A stretch of 64,000 nucleotides of DNA from Aureispira anguillae (GTDB lineage: Bacteria; Bacteroidota; Bacteroidia; Chitinophagales; Saprospiraceae): contig NZ_AP026867.1 in the NCBI RefSeq assembly GCF_026000115.1, forward strand, positions 1,829,501-1,893,500, given 5' to 3'. The translations under genes and the position numbers were made by a program. Shown here one piece after another: positions 18,562 through 27,948 of the stretch. The notes under the pieces are model-generated. The model did not search any database, was not told the DNA's origin, and was given only the letters and a program-made list of their open reading frames with translations. The stretch's first letter is position 1; each line of letters begins with the position of its first letter.

Positions 18562-19226
18562 ATATTAGGTGAAAATGAGTGTTAAATAGAATTTAATCAT
18601 AGAAGTTGTTAAAAAATGATCTTAACACCTGCGATCCAACCATAGCAGCCATCGAACTAAAGTGAAACGCTCACGAACGAAGTGAGCTAATCGGCAGCTA
18701 AGGCTTGTTCTGTTGTAGCATTGCTACAAACCACGCAGTTCGCTGTTGCTCATTAGCTCCGTAGCTGCTTCGCAGTTCACAACACACAAAGTCTATCAGA
18801 CTTTGTGTTAGTTCATAGCTACGAAACAAAAAACGAGCTTTGCCCGATAACTACTAGCTTTGATCTCGAAAATCAACAACATTTTTAAACAACTTCTTAA
18901 ACTAATGTAAGAAAGTTTTTGTGATAATACGATTTTAACCTAAAAATCACGCTACTTGACAGTTGAGGCGAGCTTTAAACTTGGGCTAGCTTTTAGCCAT
19001 TTTTAGCTTGTTTCTAACATTTATTATCAAAAAATCAATCGTGTTAATTTTTTTTAACCGTTGGGTAGCGCAAAAATATTGTAACCTTTTTTTTAGAGTA
19101 CATTATGGAGTTGTATCAAATTACAAAAATCATTTTAACCTATCAATACACTAAATTGCTAGAATGTGCAAAAAAAAGTTAGCAAAGCCGTGTAAAGGGA
19201 ATTTATTCTAATAAAAAGAAAATTAT
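18562..19226. other. 665-bp intergenic region rich in short hairpins
   Basis: No gene seen. Perfect small inverted repeats are packed into 18669-18808: GCTCAC/GTGAGC (18669-18687), TTGTAGC/GCTACAA (18713-18729) and ACACAAAGTCT/AGACTTTGTGT (18784-18808). Words such as GAGCTTTGC recur in the intergenic repeat near 32420. This looks like a chromosomal palindromic repeat cluster of the REP kind. Confidence 0.6.
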
Positions 19227-20639
19227 ATGAATGCCAAGAAAACGATTTTACGGCTTTTGGCACCTGTTGCGACAGGGGCTATCTTATTAGTTGCTTGTAA
19301 TAATAGTTCCAATTCCATTGAGCAAACTCAAGTAGCGTTGCCAGAAGAAAACGTAAACGCAGAACAATTAGCTGTTCAACCGCCAATACCAGGAATTGAT
19401 GTTCCTTTTAAGTCTTATGCTGTTCCAGTTGACAAAGGAATGCTTATCGAAACAGAAACGGGAACAACTATTGAAATTCCTGCGAATGCTTTTGTGGATA
19501 AAGATGGAAATCCAATTGAAGGAAATGTGGACATTAAGTTTAGAGAGTTTCATGATGCAAAGGATATCATTGCTAGCGGTATTCCTATGCACAACCCAGA
19601 AACAGGAGAATATATGGAAACCGCAGGAATGTTTGAAATAAAAGGAGCGCAAGCAGGAAAAGAAGTTTTTGTTAGAGGGGATAAAGATATTCATGTCAAT
19701 TTAGCTTCTTTTAACGAAGGAGACAACTTCAATTTTTATCATTTAGGACCTAAGGACTGTCGTTGGGAAGATAAAGGGACAGCAAAATCCAAGCCTAATA
19801 CCAAAAAACAAGCACGTATTGCAGAATTAGATCGCCAATTACCAACTCGTCCTATCCAAGCTAGAAAACGTTCGAATGTAGAAAATTTTGTTTTTGACTT
19901 AGATATTAACTATTCGATGTTTCCCGAATTAAAAACGTTCAAGGGAGTAGTTTGGGAATATGCAGGAGAAGGAGATAATCCTCAGAAGAACGATTGGATT
20001 TTTACATCGGATTGGGATGGTATTGATTTAAAAAAATCAGAAACGGGTTATTTTGAGTTGGTATTGTCTAACTCCGAAAAGTCTTTCAAAACCTTGGTAC
20101 GTCCTGTATTGAGCGATGAAAATTATGAGGAAGCTCTAGCTCAGTTTTCGGCGACTAAAATGGAAGAGTACAATAAAGTAAAAAAAGCACAGCAGGAGGA
20201 GCGCAAGCGTTTGGGGATGCAAGCAGATTTAGTCCGTTCTTTTGCTGTACAAGGCTTTGGTACTTACAATTGGGATATTTGGCATCGACGAGGAAGAACT
20301 CGCTGTGCCGCTAAAGCTCAATTTGATGAATTAGCAGGTGTAGATAAGGATGTCAATAAAATCTCTTTTTTCCTAGTAATGGGAGGAGAACGATCTGTTG
20401 TACGGTACAGTCCCTCTACCTTAAATAAGTTCTCATTTGACGCAAACGATGAAAATATATTATTGGCTATTTTACCAGAGGGAAAGGTTGCTGTTTTTTC
20501 GGCACTAGATTTTAAAAACCTAGATTTAGATAAAATTGTCCGAAGCAAAACGGCATTAATTGAAATGGCAACTTCAACCATTCAAATTTCATCATTAGAC
20601 GATTTGGATCAAGTAATCGACCAAGCTCTGTTGACTTAA
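19227..20639 (+). CDS. Lipoprotein of unknown function, conserved beta-sandwich-like N-terminus
   Basis: 470 residues. Lipoprotein signal with lipobox LLVAC (Cys24). The region from about 65 to 110 (KGMLIETETGTTIEIPANAFVDKDGNPIEG) matches a motif I associate with many Bacteroidota surface lipoproteins of unknown role. The remainder holds no recognised motif. A coiled stretch (about 310-340, ATKMEEYNKVKKAQQEERKR) is present. Followed by a strong terminator at 20672-20711. Confidence 0.78.
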   Translation: MNAKKTILRLLAPVATGAILLVACNNSSNSIEQTQVALPEENVNAEQLAVQPPIPGIDVPFKSYAVPVDKGMLIETETGTTIEIPANAFVDKDGNPIEGNVDIKFREFHDAKDIIASGIPMHNPETGEYMETAGMFEIKGAQAGKEVFVRGDKDIHVNLASFNEGDNFNFYHLGPKDCRWEDKGTAKSKPNTKKQARIAELDRQLPTRPIQARKRSNVENFVFDLDINYSMFPELKTFKGVVWEYAGEGDNPQKNDWIFTSDWDGIDLKKSETGYFELVLSNSEKSFKTLVRPVLSDENYEEALAQFSATKMEEYNKVKKAQQEERKRLGMQADLVRSFAVQGFGTYNWDIWHRRGRTRCAAKAQFDELAGVDKDVNKISFFLVMGGERSVVRYSPSTLNKFSFDANDENILLAILPEGKVAVFSALDFKNLDLDKIVRSKTALIEMATSTIQISSLDDLDQVIDQALLT

Positions 20640-20671
20640 GAAGCCATTTAATAAAAGTCTGTAATAAAATC

Positions 20672-20711
20672 AGTGCCTAGGTTTGTCATAAGATACAAAA
20701 ACCTAGGCACT
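20672..20711 (+). terminator. Hairpin terminator after the 470-residue lipoprotein gene
   Basis: A 13-bp perfect stem AGTGCCTAGGTTT (20672-20684) against 20699-20711 with a 14-base loop, 33 bp after the stop codon. The T-tract is poor, so it may act mainly as a transcript-stabilising hairpin. Confidence 0.65.
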
Positions 20712-20824
20712 ACACTAGAAGCCTTTCGGTCTTAAAATTCAATAAAAAGAGTTAATTTTAGCTAGGCTAGCTCTTACAGGGGCTGTCAATTACCCCATTT
20801 TTTTCATTCCAAAACATACCAATT

Positions 20825-23800
20825 ATGTTACATTTTCTTTTGATAGTTATTGGAGTTCTACTTTTTGATACCGCTAGTGGGCAACAACGCTTGTATCCCG
20901 TTCATGTCAATCAAAAGTGGGGTCTAATGGATGTTGAAGGAGGGCTGGTAGTAAAGCCTATTTATAACAATATTGGATTATTTGAAAAAGAAGGGTATGC
21001 CATTGTGGAAGAGGATGGTTTGTTAGGGGTGGTCGATACCTTGGGGACAATTGTTATTCCCTGTAAATATGCCTTAATGGATTATATCGGCAGAGGATTA
21101 TTTTCTGTAAAAGTTGGTGAGGTATGGCAAGTGATCAATATAAAAGATAAGCTAATCTTGGATAAAATGGCGGGAAAGATTCGCTTTCTGGAGGGCAATT
21201 ACTTGAGTTATGAAGAACTGACAGGGCTGGGATTGGCGCATATTGATCGTGGCGTTCTTTTACCACCTCAATTCAAAAGCTTTAATTTTTTAGAGGGAGG
21301 GTATATTGTAGGAATAGACGAAAAAGAGGTGCAAACAATACATGATAGCAGTGGTCAGTCAATCATAGCCCATGGATTTAGTAAGATTAAGATTAAAAAC
21401 AACTGGATTTGGGGAAAGCGAAATGGCAAATGGGGGAGTTATACCCTAGATGGTCAAGTAAAGCTCCACCATAATTGGAGCTTTTACGAAAGCAAAGGAG
21501 TTAATTTTTATGAATTGATTGATGAAGATGAACGGCACTTTTTATACTCTAGGTTTTTGGATACGATAATCTTACGTAAAGTTCCAAAATTGGAAGCTTT
21601 TGATGTCAATCGTGTTGAATTTGTTCGAAGAGACGGATCTAGAGGTTTGGTAGATCGTAGAGGGAACATTCTTTTTGAAGGAGCCTATGAGTTTATTACA
21701 AAATTTTCTCCAACTACTTTTCGGGTTAAAAAAGAGGATCATCAAGGGGTTATTAGAGCCGATGGCAGTGTTTTGATTCCGTTTATTTATAATTATATTG
21801 GAAATTTGGATGACCAAGTGGCGATTGTTCGTAAAAAAGAGCAGTATGGAGTGATTAATCAACAAGGTAAATTGGTATTACCTCCTGTTTTTCAGACTTC
21901 ACCAGAGCTTAGGGACAACCATGTTCGTTACAAGGACCCTAATGGCGCTTTGCAGTTATTTGATTTTGACGAAAAGGGAGAACTGATTAAGAATACAACA
22001 TTTTCGAACCTAAAATCACTAAAAATTCGCATCTCTAACCGAGGAGCTAATCTTGCTGTTAATAATACTCCAAGGAACACAACCAATCCTTATCAAATTA
22101 GTGATAGTCTGTGCTGGTTGTTTCATTCTGGCTCTAGAATGTGGGGCTTGTGGAATCTCCAAACCAAAAAATATAAATTTGCACCACAATGGTCCAGTGT
22201 GGTCGTTCTTAAACAACAAGGATTAAGCATTGTTGGGCAATCCGATTTGGACATAGGGGGGCGGCTTAATACAGGGCGGATTAAGTTGAGAGTCAATGAA
22301 GTTTTTGGTTTATTTAATAATAAGCACGGTTTGCCAATTTCTAAGATGGAATTTATTGACATTAGAATGTCTGATTTTCAAACCTTAGGTTTGGATATTG
22401 CACGTTGTATTTTTGTTGGTGGTTCGCATGGTTTGCTCAAAAGTAATGGCAGGGTCTTGGCTAGGGGCTATGTGTATATTGGTGAGTTTATAGAAGGCAA
22501 AGCAAGGGCAACCAAAAAGGGGCGTTTAGTTGTTGACTTAGATAGAAAGATCAAACGTCCAATAGGAAAAGCTAGTACCTATTACAATAGTTTAAGAGCA
22601 AGCTATAGTTTTGATAATGATGATGATCCTAAATTTTTTAGGGCGTTAAATACTCATGGTCAGTTGTATTGTGTGGATGCTAAATGGGGGTATATTGATA
22701 GCTTAGGAGGAAAAAATAGTGGTTTTAAGTATGATTATGTAGAAAACTATTCAAACGATCGAGCATTGATTCGTCAGGATGGCAAATGGGGAATGTTAGA
22801 CCATGAGGGAAATGAAGTTTTAGCACCTGCTTATGACAATTTTAATTTTTTGCCCAATGCCAATAAAAAACTCTTCTTTATTACTCGTAATCAGCAACTC
22901 TATGGTGCAATTGATAGCAATGCAAAAATTATTGTGCCCGTTAAATACACCAGAATTAGAACCTACAAAGAAGATAGAATTGCTGTCAAAAATCAGGCTG
23001 GACGCTGGGGCTATGTAGATCGAAATTCCAATGAAATTATTAAGACAAAGTATCGAGTAGCCTATGATTTTAGCGAAGGCTTGGCGGTTATATTCGATCA
23101 ATCAAGATGGGGTGCCTTAGATCAAAATGGAAATGTAGTAATTAAACCTCAGTATCTTAAAATGGGGAGTTTTGTAGAGGGCAAGGCTTGGGTGCATCTT
23201 GCTAGAGGAAAAAAAGGCTATATTAACCAAAAGGGGAAGTTATTATTTTCTGGAAAATACTCTAAACTAACCGACTTTAAGGATGGTATAGCAAGAGTTT
23301 TTGTTCGAAAAAAAGGCTGGGGCTTGATGGATACCACAGGGCACTTGATCCTAAAACCTAAAAGACATTTTAAAAAAATAGAACCATTTAATAACTATGG
23401 TTTAGCTAAGGTAAAAATAGGCAAGAAGTATCGCCTAATTAATCGGGAGGGTAAATTTGTTGGAAAGAGAGCTTATGGAGCCATTAAGGAATTCAATGAA
23501 GGACTCGCTATTGTTCGACTACAAGCATTAAGTGGTTTTCATTTCGGAAGGCCTAATCTTAAATGGACCTTTATTGATACCACAGGAGAGTTGGTTACCA
23601 AGAATGAATTTAGACAATTGCAGGCTTTTTCTGAAGGAAGGGCTGCTTTTACCAACGAAGATTCTAAACGAGGTTATATTAATAAAGAAGGAGCGGTAAT
23701 TATAGAACCAGTTTATTTTAGAGTAGAGGAATTTAAAGAAAATAGAGCAGTCGTTTGGGACAATTATAATCGAACGGGAGTCATTGATACCACAGGAAAA

Positions 23801-24232
23801 GTAATTATACCAATCGAATACAATAAAATCCTTGACATTAATCAGGGGTTGGCATTGGTTCGAAAAAATTCTTGGACTTATTATTTTGTTCGGGAAGATA
23901 CCAAGCGACACACCCCAAATAATTTTTCAGGCGCTCATATTTTTGAAGGTAATGTTACCCCTGTCAAATCCAATAACAAATGGGGCGTTATCAATGAAAA
24001 AGGTTTGCAAATGTTGATTCCTAAATACGCTAAAATTACTCCCTTTGAGGAAGGGGTTGCTAAGGTTTCGGTGACCGATCTAATAGGCGTTGTAGATGTT
24101 AATGGAAAGGTGATTATAGAACCAGAATACGAATACATAGCTTATGTGGGCAAAGGCTTGTTCAGGGTAGAACGAGGCGATAAAATGGGCTATCTAAATA
24201 TGGATGGTGAGTGGGTTTGGTCGATGAAGTAA
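20825..24232 (+). CDS. Giant WG-repeat protein
   Basis: 1135 residues. A signal peptide (MLHFLLIVIGVLLFDTASG) is followed by more than a dozen WG repeats across residues 25-1135. Each has the pattern KWGLMD..G..V..P.Y....F.EG.A.V (for example GKWGMLDHEGNEVLAPAYD and NKWGVINEKGLQMLIPKYA). WG repeats are beta-rich modules of unknown function, common in secreted Bacteroidota proteins. No C-terminal sorting domain is visible; the protein ends in the repeat GDKMGYLNMDGEWVWSMK. It stands alone, between an upstream hairpin and a small outer-membrane protein gene. Confidence 0.9.
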   Translation: MLHFLLIVIGVLLFDTASGQQRLYPVHVNQKWGLMDVEGGLVVKPIYNNIGLFEKEGYAIVEEDGLLGVVDTLGTIVIPCKYALMDYIGRGLFSVKVGEVWQVINIKDKLILDKMAGKIRFLEGNYLSYEELTGLGLAHIDRGVLLPPQFKSFNFLEGGYIVGIDEKEVQTIHDSSGQSIIAHGFSKIKIKNNWIWGKRNGKWGSYTLDGQVKLHHNWSFYESKGVNFYELIDEDERHFLYSRFLDTIILRKVPKLEAFDVNRVEFVRRDGSRGLVDRRGNILFEGAYEFITKFSPTTFRVKKEDHQGVIRADGSVLIPFIYNYIGNLDDQVAIVRKKEQYGVINQQGKLVLPPVFQTSPELRDNHVRYKDPNGALQLFDFDEKGELIKNTTFSNLKSLKIRISNRGANLAVNNTPRNTTNPYQISDSLCWLFHSGSRMWGLWNLQTKKYKFAPQWSSVVVLKQQGLSIVGQSDLDIGGRLNTGRIKLRVNEVFGLFNNKHGLPISKMEFIDIRMSDFQTLGLDIARCIFVGGSHGLLKSNGRVLARGYVYIGEFIEGKARATKKGRLVVDLDRKIKRPIGKASTYYNSLRASYSFDNDDDPKFFRALNTHGQLYCVDAKWGYIDSLGGKNSGFKYDYVENYSNDRALIRQDGKWGMLDHEGNEVLAPAYDNFNFLPNANKKLFFITRNQQLYGAIDSNAKIIVPVKYTRIRTYKEDRIAVKNQAGRWGYVDRNSNEIIKTKYRVAYDFSEGLAVIFDQSRWGALDQNGNVVIKPQYLKMGSFVEGKAWVHLARGKKGYINQKGKLLFSGKYSKLTDFKDGIARVFVRKKGWGLMDTTGHLILKPKRHFKKIEPFNNYGLAKVKIGKKYRLINREGKFVGKRAYGAIKEFNEGLAIVRLQALSGFHFGRPNLKWTFIDTTGELVTKNEFRQLQAFSEGRAAFTNEDSKRGYINKEGAVIIEPVYFRVEEFKENRAVVWDNYNRTGVIDTTGKVIIPIEYNKILDINQGLALVRKNSWTYYFVREDTKRHTPNNFSGAHIFEGNVTPVKSNNKWGVINEKGLQMLIPKYAKITPFEEGVAKVSVTDLIGVVDVNGKVIIEPEYEYIAYVGKGLFRVERGDKMGYLNMDGEWVWSMK

Positions 24233-24413
24233 TGCTCGACGGACAACAGAGTGGACTAGTAGTACCTTGCCAAAATAGACTAAATCAAATAAATTATGGG
24301 GGATTATATTTTTCTAATATGCATGATAATATTTCTTCTTTGAGAATGCAAATTGTATGGCAAGGCTGCCCAATAGATTTCTCTGAGCTTTAAAAAATAA
24401 ATACTTAAATATA

Positions 24414-25067
24414 ATGAAGTACCTTATCTTTGGGGGCATATTATGCGTCTTCCTAAACACCAATCTTTGGGGACAACATAGTATTTCTATTAACGGAGGA
24501 TGGACATACTCTAATTTATATCAACTAGCAACAAAGGAAGCTTTTGAAGCGAGCTATTATCATAAAGAGTTATTTGATTTTGGGGTGGTACACATGCCTT
24601 TTTTAGGAATGAAATATGAATACATTTACCATTCCCTAAGATTGTCAACAGGGATAAATGTATTGTCAATGGGAGCCAATCATTATTATTTAGAGGGAGC
24701 CGAAAATATTTATATGTATTTAACCTTTCCAATCATTGTAGGTTACCAGTTTAACTTCAAAAATAATTATTCTTTAGTCTTGGAAGGAGGAGTAGAAGGA
24801 GGGACTAGTATTGCTAATGTAGGGTCTGTAGTTGCTCTTGCTAGGTATAAACAAACAAGACCTTATATTGGACTTTTGTTGGGGTTAGAGGGGAAGTATA
24901 AACGCTTTAGTTTGGGAGCCAAGTTTCATTTGGGATTAAATGTTTTTGATAAATTTGTTTTTGGTGCTACTTACGATGATGATACTTTGTATTTTAAACA
25001 TATAGGAGGAACAGTCTATTTAGGTTATACGCTTTGGAATTCTAGCCAATCAAAGAAAGAACAATAG
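24414..25067 (+). CDS. Small outer-membrane beta-barrel protein
   Basis: 217 residues with a signal peptide (MKYLIFGGILCVFLNTNLWG). Alternating amphipathic strands are rich in Tyr and Phe, with glycine turns (LRLSTGINVLSMGANHYYL, YIGLLLGLEGKYKRFSLGAKF). This fits the outer membrane beta-barrel or PorT-like group of Bacteroidota. Function unknown. It is 181 bp after the WG-repeat gene, possibly independent of it. Confidence 0.72.
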   Translation: MKYLIFGGILCVFLNTNLWGQHSISINGGWTYSNLYQLATKEAFEASYYHKELFDFGVVHMPFLGMKYEYIYHSLRLSTGINVLSMGANHYYLEGAENIYMYLTFPIIVGYQFNFKNNYSLVLEGGVEGGTSIANVGSVVALARYKQTRPYIGLLLGLEGKYKRFSLGAKFHLGLNVFDKFVFGATYDDDTLYFKHIGGTVYLGYTLWNSSQSKKEQ

Positions 25068-25093
25068 TTACTGGCAAAAAAGACCTAATAATC

Positions 25094-25121
25094 ATTGCAT
25101 CATACGAATTTATGATGCAAT
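25094..25121. terminator. Convergent hairpin between the beta-barrel and thiH genes
   Basis: An 11-bp perfect stem ATTGCATCATA / TATGATGCAAT with a 6-base loop, midway between convergent genes. No long T-tract, so efficiency is uncertain. Confidence 0.55.
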
Positions 25122-25194
25122 CATCTCTTCTGAGTAAAGAACCCGTTTTCGTTCAAAAAACTGTAGATTATACAACAAAAATGCTCATTAAAAA

Positions 25195-26307
25195 TTAGTT
25201 GTAAGCCATTTCCCAATCTTTCCAAACGGGCTCATAGCCTTGGGCTTTGAGCATTTCAACAATTGTTTTAGGAGAACGCTCATCCGAAATTTCAAATTGT
25301 TCCAAGGACTGAGGCTCTACCTTGTACCCACCTGGATTGGTTTTGGACCCTGCGCTCATAGAGGTAATCCCTAATTTGATGATGTTATTGCGAAAAACTT
25401 CTGTTTCACGAGTAGATATAGATAATTCTACCTCTTCGTTAAAGATTCTATAAGCACAAATTAGCTGCACCAATTCTTTATCATTCATCGCAACTTTAGG
25501 CTCTAGCCCTCCCGAAAAAGGACGCAAACGAGGAAAGGAGATCGTATATTTTGTTTTCCAATAGACTCGCTCCAAATAATCCAAGTGCAAAGCTGTAAAA
25601 AAGCTATCGGTTCGCCAATCTTCCAAGCCAATCAAGGTTCCCAATCCAATCTTGTGTACCCCTGCTTTCCCTAGTCGATCAGGAGTGTCTAAGCGATAAT
25701 AAAAATTAGATTTTTTACCTTTAGGATGGTGTTTTTTGTAGTCCTCCTTGTGATAAGTTTCCTGATAGACCAAAACGGTATTTAAACCCAAAGGAAGCAA
25801 TTCTTCATAGTCTTTTTGATCCAAGGGCTGTACTTCCATCGAAATATGCGCAAAGTGAGGGCGAATGATTTCTAATGTCTTTTTAAAATAATCAACCCCA
25901 ACCGTCTTATTGGCTTCGCCAGTGACCAGCAAAACGTGTTCATAGCCCATATTTTTGAGGGTTTCTATCTCTTGAAGCATCTCAAAACCGTTAAGGGTAC
26001 GGCGTGGGATTTTGTTGTCTAAGCTAAAACCACAGTAAGTACAAATATTTTGGCACTCATTGGATAAATACATGGGAATATATAGCTGCATGGTTTTGCC
26101 GAAACGCTTTAGGGTGAGCTGATGGCTAAGTTGTGCCATTTGCTCTAGGTAAGGCTCCGCAGCAGGTGAAATCAAGGCTTTAAAATCTTCTATTGTTCGT
26201 TTTTGCGTAGTCAGTGCTCGTTCTACATCCGTTGCAGTTTTGTTATAGATGCTTGCTTTTACGTTGTCCCAATTATATTGATCAAATATCGTCTTAAAAT
26301 TGCTCAT
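25195..26307 (-). CDS. thiH: 2-iminoacetate synthase ThiH (radical SAM)
   Basis: 370 residues, full length for ThiH. The radical-SAM cluster motif is C85, C89, C92 (ECQNICTYCGFSL). The ThiH-specific C-terminus includes SISTRETEVFRNNIIKLGITSMSAGSKTNPGGY. It cleaves tyrosine to dehydroglycine and p-cresol for the thiazole moiety of thiamin. No other thi genes are in the window and I see no TPP riboswitch in the 229 bp upstream. A TACTTTTG -7 element lies on the minus strand at 26362-26369, without a clear -33 element. Confidence 0.93.
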   Translation of the reverse strand: MSNFKTIFDQYNWDNVKASIYNKTATDVERALTTQKRTIEDFKALISPAAEPYLEQMAQLSHQLTLKRFGKTMQLYIPMYLSNECQNICTYCGFSLDNKIPRRTLNGFEMLQEIETLKNMGYEHVLLVTGEANKTVGVDYFKKTLEIIRPHFAHISMEVQPLDQKDYEELLPLGLNTVLVYQETYHKEDYKKHHPKGKKSNFYYRLDTPDRLGKAGVHKIGLGTLIGLEDWRTDSFFTALHLDYLERVYWKTKYTISFPRLRPFSGGLEPKVAMNDKELVQLICAYRIFNEEVELSISTRETEVFRNNIIKLGITSMSAGSKTNPGGYKVEPQSLEQFEISDERSPKTIVEMLKAQGYEPVWKDWEMAYN

Positions 26308-26551
26308 CGTTATCTCCCTCTAATAGCATTAGTAATGATTCTTATTCTCTTATTTTACTGGCAAAAGTAAACCATAGATGTTAGAAAATCTATTTATTGA
26401 AGGGGTATTTGTTCATGGACAAAAAATAGGGAACAATAAAGCGCTTATAGGAGTGATAAAAGTCATATATATAATTGATTTTTGTCATGACAAAAATCAA
26501 TGCTTTCAACTACTTTTGGAATTGTAAATAATAACCTTGTTAACAACAAAA

Positions 26552-27043
26552 ATGACAATTATGATTAAGGAAGTAGAAGGAGATATTTTATTGACAAACG
26601 CTCAAGCTATAGCACATGGAGTAGCACCAATGGATCATTTTGATAGAGGTTTGGCATTGGCTTTAAGAAGCAACTATCCATCTATGGCAAAAGATTTTAG
26701 ACATTATTGTCACCTTACGAACCCTTCGCCAGGAGGGGCTTGGATTTGGGGTGGTGTTGGAGGTGTGCGCATCATTAATCTAATGACGCAAGAGCCTGCC
26801 AAACAACTTAATGGACACCCTGGAGAGGCTACTTTGCCAAGTGTGAACCACGCTTTGAAGGAATTGGTAAAGATGGTTAAAAAAGAAGACATCAAGAGTT
26901 TGGCATTGCCTAAACTAGCAACAGGGTATGGTAATTTGGATTGGGAGAAGGTAAAACCATTGATTTATGATCGTTTAGGAGACTTAGATATACCCGTCTA
27001 TATTTATAGCTTGTACGTAAAAGACAAAAAAGCAGAAGAATAA
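26552..27043 (+). CDS. Macro-domain (ADP-ribose-binding) protein
   Basis: About 163 residues from the ATG at 26552 (an upstream TTG at 26537 is in frame but less likely). It reads IKEVEGDILLTNAQAIAHGVAPMDHFDRGLALALRSNYP, the N-terminal macro-domain pattern (GDI then N.A), with a later GGVGGVRIINLMTQE and LALPKLATGYGNLDWEKV. Macro domains bind or remove ADP-ribose from proteins or nucleic acids. No adjacent ADP-ribosyltransferase is present, so I would call it a stand-alone hydrolase or binder rather than a DarTG antitoxin. Confidence 0.82.
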   Translation: MTIMIKEVEGDILLTNAQAIAHGVAPMDHFDRGLALALRSNYPSMAKDFRHYCHLTNPSPGGAWIWGGVGGVRIINLMTQEPAKQLNGHPGEATLPSVNHALKELVKMVKKEDIKSLALPKLATGYGNLDWEKVKPLIYDRLGDLDIPVYIYSLYVKDKKAEE

Positions 27044-27077
27044 GCTTATTTGGATTACACAATCTGCCAAGTTGAAT

Positions 27078-27113
27078 AAGAGCCAATTGGAAAATTACTT
27101 CCAATTGGTTCTT
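27078..27113 (+). terminator. Hairpin terminator after the macro-domain gene
   Basis: A 15-bp stem AAGAGCCAATTGGAA (27078-27092) against 27099-27113, one G-T wobble, then a short T-rich stretch. It lies 35 bp after the stop codon. Confidence 0.75.
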
Positions 27114-27181
27114 ATATTTTAAGAAACAAACCCCTCCAAGATAGGGTCTCAAAGGGGCAATATATTGAATATGCAAACTAT

Positions 27182-27844
27182 TCAACTATTTATGTTTTGG
27201 ATATAATTTTGAACACTAGGACTGACCGAAATATTGGGGCGCAACAATTCGTCATCAATCGCTTCTAGGGCGATTGTTTTTAGCGGAATTTGCCCTGCCC
27301 ATACGGCTAAGTCATAATCTTGTTTTTCATCTTTGGGATGTCCTGTTCGAACTTTGGCCGCTCCTTCTTCTATCAATAATTTTAACACGGTAGTTCCTTT
27401 TAGCTCCTTTGTATTTGGACCCCGTACTTCTTCCCAACGATTGGGGATGAGATGATCGGAAATAATTTTTAACCCCAACTCTTTCTCTACTAGGTTTTCT
27501 ACCAAAACGGGTTGCCCCAACAACGAAACCGATTGATAATTCATAGAATGATGAAAGGCTGACCGAGCGAGGACAATGCCATTGACCAAGGAGACACTAA
27601 AGCAAATCGATTGTTCTACAATACTTTTGAGCATTCGACTACTGGCCGCACCGTGAATATATAAATGGTCATCTAGGCGACCATAGAGGGTAGGAATAAC
27701 AAAGGTTTGCCCTTCAATCGTAAACCCAATATTGGCTAAATAGCCTTGATCTAAAATTTGGCAAATACGTTCTTTGTCATAAATGCCTCGTTTGGGAACT
27801 CGTTTGACGGTTGTTCGCTCTGTTTTTAACGTTACTCTTTCCAT
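27182..27844 (-). CDS. Pyridoxamine 5'-phosphate oxidase-family FMN-binding protein
   Basis: 220 residues of the FMN split-barrel family. Visible are IGFTIEGQTFVIPTLYGRLDDHLYIHGAASSRML (about 38-72), where flavin contacts are expected, and CFSVSLVNGIVLARSAFHHSMNYQSVSLLG. It is related to proteins annotated as pyridoxamine oxidase-like or flavin-nucleotide-binding. It is divergent from a MocR-type regulator gene, and the pair shares a short control region with repeated GTCCAG sites. A -7 element TACATTTG is on the minus strand at 27886-27893 with no -33 match, as expected for an activated promoter. Confidence 0.85.
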   Translation of the reverse strand: MERVTLKTERTTVKRVPKRGIYDKERICQILDQGYLANIGFTIEGQTFVIPTLYGRLDDHLYIHGAASSRMLKSIVEQSICFSVSLVNGIVLARSAFHHSMNYQSVSLLGQPVLVENLVEKELGLKIISDHLIPNRWEEVRGPNTKELKGTTVLKLLIEEGAAKVRTGHPKDEKQDYDLAVWAGQIPLKTIALEAIDDELLRPNISVSPSVQNYIQNINS

Positions 27845-27885
27845 TGTTTCCTATTTAGTATTGTGAATCGTCTAGATTGTTAAAG

Positions 27886-27893
27886 CAAATGTA
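27886..27893 (-). promoter_or_regulatory. Candidate -7 promoter element for the FMN-binding protein gene
   Basis: The minus-strand reading is TACATTTG, matching the Bacteroidota TAnnTTTG -7 element, about 42 bp upstream of the start codon at 27844. The -33 position has no TTTG and is instead close to the GGACTAG operator half-site. Confidence 0.5.
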
Positions 27894-27903
27894 TAACTTT
27901 AAA

Positions 27904-27946
27904 GGACTAGTAATCTCGTCCAGATTTAATAAAATAAATAGTCCAG
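27904..27946. promoter_or_regulatory. Putative MocR/PdxR operator: repeated GTCCAG sites
   Basis: GTCCAG occurs at 27918-27923 and 27941-27946, direct repeats 23 bp apart, with an inverted GGACTAG at 27904-27910. They lie between the divergent FMN-protein gene and the MocR-type gene if the latter starts at 27949. Direct repeats of this spacing class and a CTGGAC core are known for MocR-family regulators such as TauR. Assignment here is inference. Confidence 0.5.
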
Positions 27947-27948
27947 TT

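Noticed and set aside
26308-26551. TPP riboswitch upstream of thiH
   Set aside because: None of the conserved THI-box words (CTGAGA, ACCTGATCTGG) is present on the minus strand in this gap.
26552-27043. DarG-type antitoxin
   Set aside because: A macro domain alone is present, with no DarT-like ADP-ribosyltransferase gene next to it.
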